A stretch of DNA of 64,000 nt from Zobellia uliginosa (GTDB taxonomy: Bacteria > Bacteroidota > Bacteroidia > Flavobacteriales > Flavobacteriaceae): positions 558,001-622,000 of the forward strand of contig NZ_JAHKPY010000003.1 of NCBI RefSeq assembly GCF_018860745.1, in the 5' to 3' direction. The position numbers were made by a program, and so were the translations under genes. Position 1 is the stretch's first letter. Every line of letters starts with the position of its first letter. Positions 60,794 to 64,000 of the stretch are shown here, piece by piece. The notes under the pieces were generated by a model. It saw only the letters and a list, made by a program, of their open reading frames with translations, made no database searches and was not told the DNA's origin.

Positions 60794-61491
60794 TGGAAGT
60801 TTGGCTTAAGAAAATACGGCCTCCTAAATACTTAAGGTATTTTTTTTTCATTATATACAGGTGGTATTCTTCATATAGTAGTGAAAAGCCAACAGCTCAT
60901 TATACTGCGGCGATTTTTTTATCTATTCCACATTCTTTAGTATACATCTCAATCTGTATTCTTTTTGGGGTTCAAAGAATAAGTAAGCTTTATTTTTTAT
61001 TTTTTTATCTTTTTATTTTTGTAATTCACTATTATATGTTTTTGTACAAGGACAAGTGGAAAGGGTTTTTACAAGAATTTAAACATTTGGATAGGAAAAA
61101 ACGAGGCAAAGGTACTTATCTTGTCTTTTTATATCTTATCTTTTTTCTTTTTATAGCGATTTATCCTGCGGTTATTCGTTCTAATGAAAATTCCGATTCA
61201 TATAAGTTAGAGACCTCAATAAGTAATAGTCTAGATACTTACGGTATAGCAAAATGTCTATCAATTCAAAAAGAGAAATCTTCAAATTTTGTATTTTATG
61301 AATTTTATATAGATGATCGAAAAGTATTGGGAACTACCGCTATAGAAGCTGTTGATGAATCATTGATCAATAAGTACTTTAAGGTGAAATATTCAAGCAA
61401 GAAAATCAACGAAAGTAAATTGTTGTTGAATCAGCCAGTTACGGATACTGTTGAAATAAAGAACGCTGGGTTTGATTTGGGCAGGAAGTAA
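60793..61491 (+). CDS. Membrane immunity protein candidate with DUF3592-like C-terminus
   Basis: This 232-aa protein has about four membrane helices (FLSIPHSLVYISICILFGV, LYFLFFYLFIFVIHYYMFLY, YLVFLYLIFFLFIAIYPAV) and a C-terminal domain (~150-232) with YFKVKYSSKKINESKLLLNQ and DTVEIKNAGF. The start overlaps the effector stop (TAATG). The C-terminal domain is related to the protein at 62780-63190. It is the likely immunity protein for 59528-60793. Confidence 0.55.
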   Translation: MEVWLKKIRPPKYLRYFFFIIYRWYSSYSSEKPTAHYTAAIFLSIPHSLVYISICILFGVQRISKLYFLFFYLFIFVIHYYMFLYKDKWKGFLQEFKHLDRKKRGKGTYLVFLYLIFFLFIAIYPAVIRSNENSDSYKLETSISNSLDTYGIAKCLSIQKEKSSNFVFYEFYIDDRKVLGTTAIEAVDESLINKYFKVKYSSKKINESKLLLNQPVTDTVEIKNAGFDLGRK

Positions 61492-61508
61492 CAATTGTAT
61501 AGTTATAA

Positions 61509-61751
61509 GGTGATTACGATTTGTTCCATTGGATGAAGGAGCCTGAACAGACAAAAGATGGGGCTATTGTGTTCTTTAAACGGGATGCCATGTCAAAACT
61601 ACAGGAAGTTAAATTCTCTAAAGCCTATTGTGTTAGTCTTGAGGAAGAGTTTGATGCAAATGATGAGATGCCTATGCAAAAACGGATAGTCATTTCTGCA
61701 AAATCGATTACAGTAGGTGATATGGTTTTTGAAAATAGTTGGGGAGAATAA
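61509..61751 (+). pseudogene. 5'-truncated hcp fragment
   Basis: From GDYDLFHWMKEPEQTKDGA to MVFENSWGE this is the C-terminal ~80 residues of an Hcp very close to hcp2 (59126). The first ~50 codons are missing and no start suits it; an internal ATG would make a non-functional piece. An effector gene starts 4 bp after the stop, as in the hcp2 unit, so this is the remains of an older hcp-effector unit. Confidence 0.85.
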
Positions 61752-61755
61752 GCCT

Positions 61756-62787
61756 ATGGATGCTCTAACCCAAAAATCACGTCAGCAAAGGTTAAAGCGA
61801 GAACTTAACAAATCGTTGGGTAGCGTGCGTCTTTCAAAGAACAAAAAACTGACTCTTGCTGATAAAAGCAAAATTAAGAAAGTTGCAGTAAAAGGTCTTC
61901 AACGTTATTTGACCGCTGAAATAAAAAGAACTAATACTAAGACGTATGATTGGTATTTTTTTAAAGATGACGGTGAACTATTTCATATTGAAGCTTTCAG
62001 AAATAGTCTGAACCATAATCGATATTTTATAGTTGATCATGAACAAGTGATGATTGAATCAAAGTTTGCACTTGGTTCATCTTATGGTCAACAGCGCATA
62101 ACACAGTACGATATTTCAAGTAAAGAAATTGGCGATATTATATCTAGTTCTAAGAAATTATTCGCAGATATAATGAGGATTACCGTAAGTGAAAAAGAAG
62201 ACGCCAAAATTTGGAAATCCTATGATACGATTGATGAAAAATCTATTATTACTATAACCTTAGGGTTGCCTGTCGCCATTATAGCTTCTGCAGAAGCTGT
62301 ACCTCTGATGGTAATGGCAAGTAAGAGTAGTTTAACAAGCTCTGCTGTTTCTTCTTTAGGGAAGTCCTTTACCATTAATTCCTTTAGAACAGGACTTTAT
62401 AATGGAGGAGCTAATTTATTTGGGCAACTTGCAACAAATGACTTTAAATTTGATGAGAAGATTGACTATTTCGACCCATTAATTTCCGGGGTGTCGGGAG
62501 GGTGGGGTTCCCTAGTGGCAGAATCTGCTTTTGAACTAAGATTTTCTAATGAAGGAGTAAAGTTCGGATATGAAGGCCATCAAAATTTTGTAGTGAATAC
62601 TTTTACGGGTCTAATGGGCAGTCAAACTGGAGAGAAGTTAAGTAATTTTACAAAACCTTTAACTGATTTGAGTCCAAATATTGGTGGTTTAATGACTGAT
62701 TTTTTGGGAGGGTCTGTTATAGGAGCAGGAGGAAATGTTTTGGGTGAAGAAATAAAGCTTAAACTCGAAATAGAAAAAAATGACTGA
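61756..62787 (+). CDS. Second Hcp-linked effector candidate
   Basis: This 343-aa protein uses the ATG at 61756. It has a basic N-terminus (KSRQQRLKRELNKSL), a soluble part (KTYDWYFFKDDGELFHIEAF) and hydrophobic, small-residue-rich segments (IITITLGLPVAIIASAEAVP; FLGGSVIGAGGNVLGEEI near the C-terminus). No known domain. It lies behind an hcp fragment and its stop overlaps the next gene by 8 bp. It is likely a membrane-acting toxin, now without its own intact Hcp. Confidence 0.5.
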   Translation: MDALTQKSRQQRLKRELNKSLGSVRLSKNKKLTLADKSKIKKVAVKGLQRYLTAEIKRTNTKTYDWYFFKDDGELFHIEAFRNSLNHNRYFIVDHEQVMIESKFALGSSYGQQRITQYDISSKEIGDIISSSKKLFADIMRITVSEKEDAKIWKSYDTIDEKSIITITLGLPVAIIASAEAVPLMVMASKSSLTSSAVSSLGKSFTINSFRTGLYNGGANLFGQLATNDFKFDEKIDYFDPLISGVSGGWGSLVAESAFELRFSNEGVKFGYEGHQNFVVNTFTGLMGSQTGEKLSNFTKPLTDLSPNIGGLMTDFLGGSVIGAGGNVLGEEIKLKLEIEKND

Positions 62788-63190
62788 AAAACCATCAGTA
62801 AATAAGAATTTTAGGGGTTTAGTTCTGTTTTTGGTACTTATGTTATTGTTGTATATTGGATCTTTGGTCTATAATAATTACGTCAATAAAAAAATTCAGA
62901 ACGGAAAAATGGTTACTATTGGTAGAATAATTGAGATAGCATCAGGAGCAAAAAATCTTTCAGTTAAATATCAATTTAAGCTACATAACGAAGACTATCG
63001 TGGTGCCTTGCCTATAGATAATTATCCTAAAATTAATATAGTAGGCAAGTTTTTTGAGGTTCATGTTTCACAAGAAAATCCAGGATTTAATAAGATATTT
63101 TTAGATAAAGAAATCACGGATTCAATTGCAATTTTAAAGGCAGGATTTTCTTTTGAAACAAGGATTAAAAGAAACCAATTTCAAGATTAA
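62780..63190 (+). CDS. DUF3592-like membrane immunity protein candidate
   Basis: This 136-aa protein has one membrane helix (GLVLFLVLMLLLYIGSLVYN) and an extracytoplasmic domain (VTIGRIIEIASGAKNLSVKY, FFEVHVSQENPGFNKIFLDK, DSIAILKAGF). The latter corresponds to the C-terminal domain of 60793-61491. It overlaps the end of the preceding effector gene by 8 bp, the sign of a coupled toxin-immunity pair. Confidence 0.55.
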   Translation: MTEKPSVNKNFRGLVLFLVLMLLLYIGSLVYNNYVNKKIQNGKMVTIGRIIEIASGAKNLSVKYQFKLHNEDYRGALPIDNYPKINIVGKFFEVHVSQENPGFNKIFLDKEITDSIAILKAGFSFETRIKRNQFQD

Positions 63191-63270
63191 TTCCTGTACT
63201 TTGTTAAAGTTCGCATTATACTTGTAATAAATTATAACTAAGCGGTGCTTTTTTTAACTTTTTGTTAAAT

Positions 63271-63711
63271 ATGATAAGATTAAAACTAATCATAAGTTCA
63301 TTAATTATTTTTCTTTTATTCTGTAATCAAGGTTTTGAAAACAAACTACAGGGAACTTGGGAATATTCTAGAATAATTGATTCGGGAAAAACACTTCAAA
63401 CATTATCAATAGAAGGAAAAAAGGAATCCACTAAATCACAGAAAGTTATTGATAGGTATATGAGGGAAGGAGTTGAGCGTTTCTATCTTGTATATGGAGA
63501 AAATGGAGAGTTAATTGAGTATAAGTTAGGTATGGGTATGAAGTTTAAGTATCGAGTTTCAAACGATACCATTTTTACTGACAACGAACCATATTATCGA
63601 ATAGAGGAATTAACTTCGGAAAAATTAGTATTAAAATATTTTTATAGTGATGTTCCAACCACATATAAAAAGGTAGAGGTTGATTTATCAGATCATGAAA
63701 TGGTAAATTGA
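63271..63711 (+). CDS. Predicted small lipoprotein/secreted protein (lipocalin-like layout)
   Basis: The ~146-aa protein uses the ATG at 63271; the TTG at 63262 is not supported. The N-terminus (LIISSLIIFLLFCNQGFENK) is a likely signal with a cysteine at its end. The rest (LQGTWEYSRIIDSGK, KFKYRVSNDTIFTDNEPYYR, EKLVLKYFY) has the pattern of small lipocalin-like beta proteins. Function is unknown. Its stop lies 5 bp before REP copy H. Confidence 0.55.
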   Translation: MIRLKLIISSLIIFLLFCNQGFENKLQGTWEYSRIIDSGKTLQTLSIEGKKESTKSQKVIDRYMREGVERFYLVYGENGELIEYKLGMGMKFKYRVSNDTIFTDNEPYYRIEELTSEKLVLKYFYSDVPTTYKKVEVDLSDHEMVN

Positions 63712-63715
63712 GTAT

Positions 63716-63878
63716 TCCTCCTGCTAGCGCTCGTATTTTATGAGTGCCGTACAAAGTAGGAGCAGGGTTAAACTAAAAGCAAAGTATCTGAAGTCTTTTA
63801 TAGTTTTAGATTATAAGTTGATTAATGTAATCTAAGAAACATAGACGGCACTCATAAAATACGAGCGCTAGCGAGGAA
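63716..63878 (+). repeat. REP element copy H (REP doublet with different interior)
   Basis: The left end CTGCTAGCGCTCGTATTTTA and the right end ACGGCACTCATAAAATACGA (then GCGCTAGCGAGG) are inverted copies of the same palindromes as in the array at 18866-27735. The ~90-bp interior is different and lacks the AGCTATCTAAA hairpin. It lies 5 bp past a gene stop, as other copies do. Confidence 0.88.
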
Positions 63879-63941
63879 GGCATTTCAAAAGGTATTGAGG
63901 AAGGGGTAGAAAGTACAAGTAATTCTAAAAAGGAAGAATAA
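63873..63941 (+). pseudogene. Orphan toxin C-terminal tail
   Basis: From the REP right end a ~22-codon open frame (EEGISKGIEEGVESTSNSKK then EE and TAA) ends at 63941. It looks like the end of a cargo protein. Its TAA overlaps an ATG (TAATG) that opens a frame to the window edge. Confidence 0.4.
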
Positions 63942-64000
63942 TGTTTGGTGCCGTACCCCGTTTCTTTGGAACTGTCGTTCGCTTCGTAATCGTTTATAGA
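63941..64000 (+). CDS. Possible start of an immunity gene, cut by the window edge
   Basis: The ATG at 63941 overlaps the stop of the orphan tail, and the next 20 codons (MFGAVPRFFGTVVRFV...) are open to the end of the window. The arrangement copies other toxin-immunity junctions here. The piece is too short to identify. Confidence 0.3.
   Translation, partial: MFGAVPRFFGTVVRFVIVYR

Noticed and set aside
61521-61751. Small intact Hcp-like protein
   Set aside because: It lacks the first ~50 residues of the Hcp fold. The homologous frame starts without a start codon at 61509, so it is a fragment.

Overview
The window looks like the chromosome of a marine-type Flavobacteriaceae bacterium (Bacteroidota). 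The evidence is AT-rich DNA, few strong Shine-Dalgarno sites, several TAnnTTTG-type -7 promoter boxes, flavobacterial gene families, and a Bacteroidota-type (subtype iii) type VI secretion system (T6SS) in which I see no TssJ, TssL, TssM or TssA. I cannot name the genus from sequence alone.

Region 1 (1-17,000) is metabolic. It opens with the 3' end of a 5-oxoprolinase subunit (pxpC). A branched-chain amino acid block follows on the plus strand: ilvD, ilvB, an O-methyltransferase-like gene, ilvN, ilvC, ilvA. Then come a gapN-type aldehyde dehydrogenase and an MFS exporter. A convergent minus-strand leu cluster follows (leuC, leuD, a CimA/LeuA-type synthase, leuB). Several hairpins sit where they could attenuate or end transcription. 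The CimA/LeuA gene keeps the pyruvate-specificity residues of Leptospira citramalate synthase, so this strain may make 2-oxobutyrate by two routes.

Region 2 (17,000-28,300) has a stand-alone TraN-like (DUF4138) gene and then an accessory array on the minus strand. It consists of small toxin tips and immunity genes: a SUKH protein, an HNH-like toxin tip, a deaminase tip, a Tox-REase-5 tip with an Imm52-like partner, and unknowns. They are punctuated by copies of one repeat whose ends are REP-like palindromes. One copy carries the REP-associated tyrosine transposase (RAYT). The short copies look like internal deletions of that RAYT element and carry a hairpin terminator. In most copies the right end lies 6-14 bp past an immunity-gene stop, and the left end lies inside a toxin reading frame just upstream of the next immunity gene. 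This REP/RAYT-punctuated orphan toxin-immunity array is the most striking structure here.

Region 3 (28,300-45,900) holds two parallel T6SS effector modules on the minus strand, each reading vgrG, a ~290-aa gene of unknown function, a DUF4280 PAAR-like gene, then cargo. Module 1 ends in PoNe DNase effectors and PoNi immunity genes, with sign of duplication. Module 2 ends in an 867-aa OmpA-domain protein and three unknown genes. A LemA/GIDE/DUF3592 membrane-protein group lies between them.

Region 4 (45,900-64,000) is the T6SS core. tssF, tssE, clpV (tssH), tssO, tssK, tssN, tssG and an NlpC/P60 lipoprotein run on the minus strand. Divergent from them are a PKD-domain protein, hcp, tssB, tssC and a second hcp. 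After hcp2 come two effector-immunity pairs, the second preceded by a broken hcp fragment. The two immunity proteins share a DUF3592-like module. The same REP family reappears at 63,716-63,878, followed by an orphan toxin tail whose stop overlaps a new start codon, repeating the pattern of region 2.
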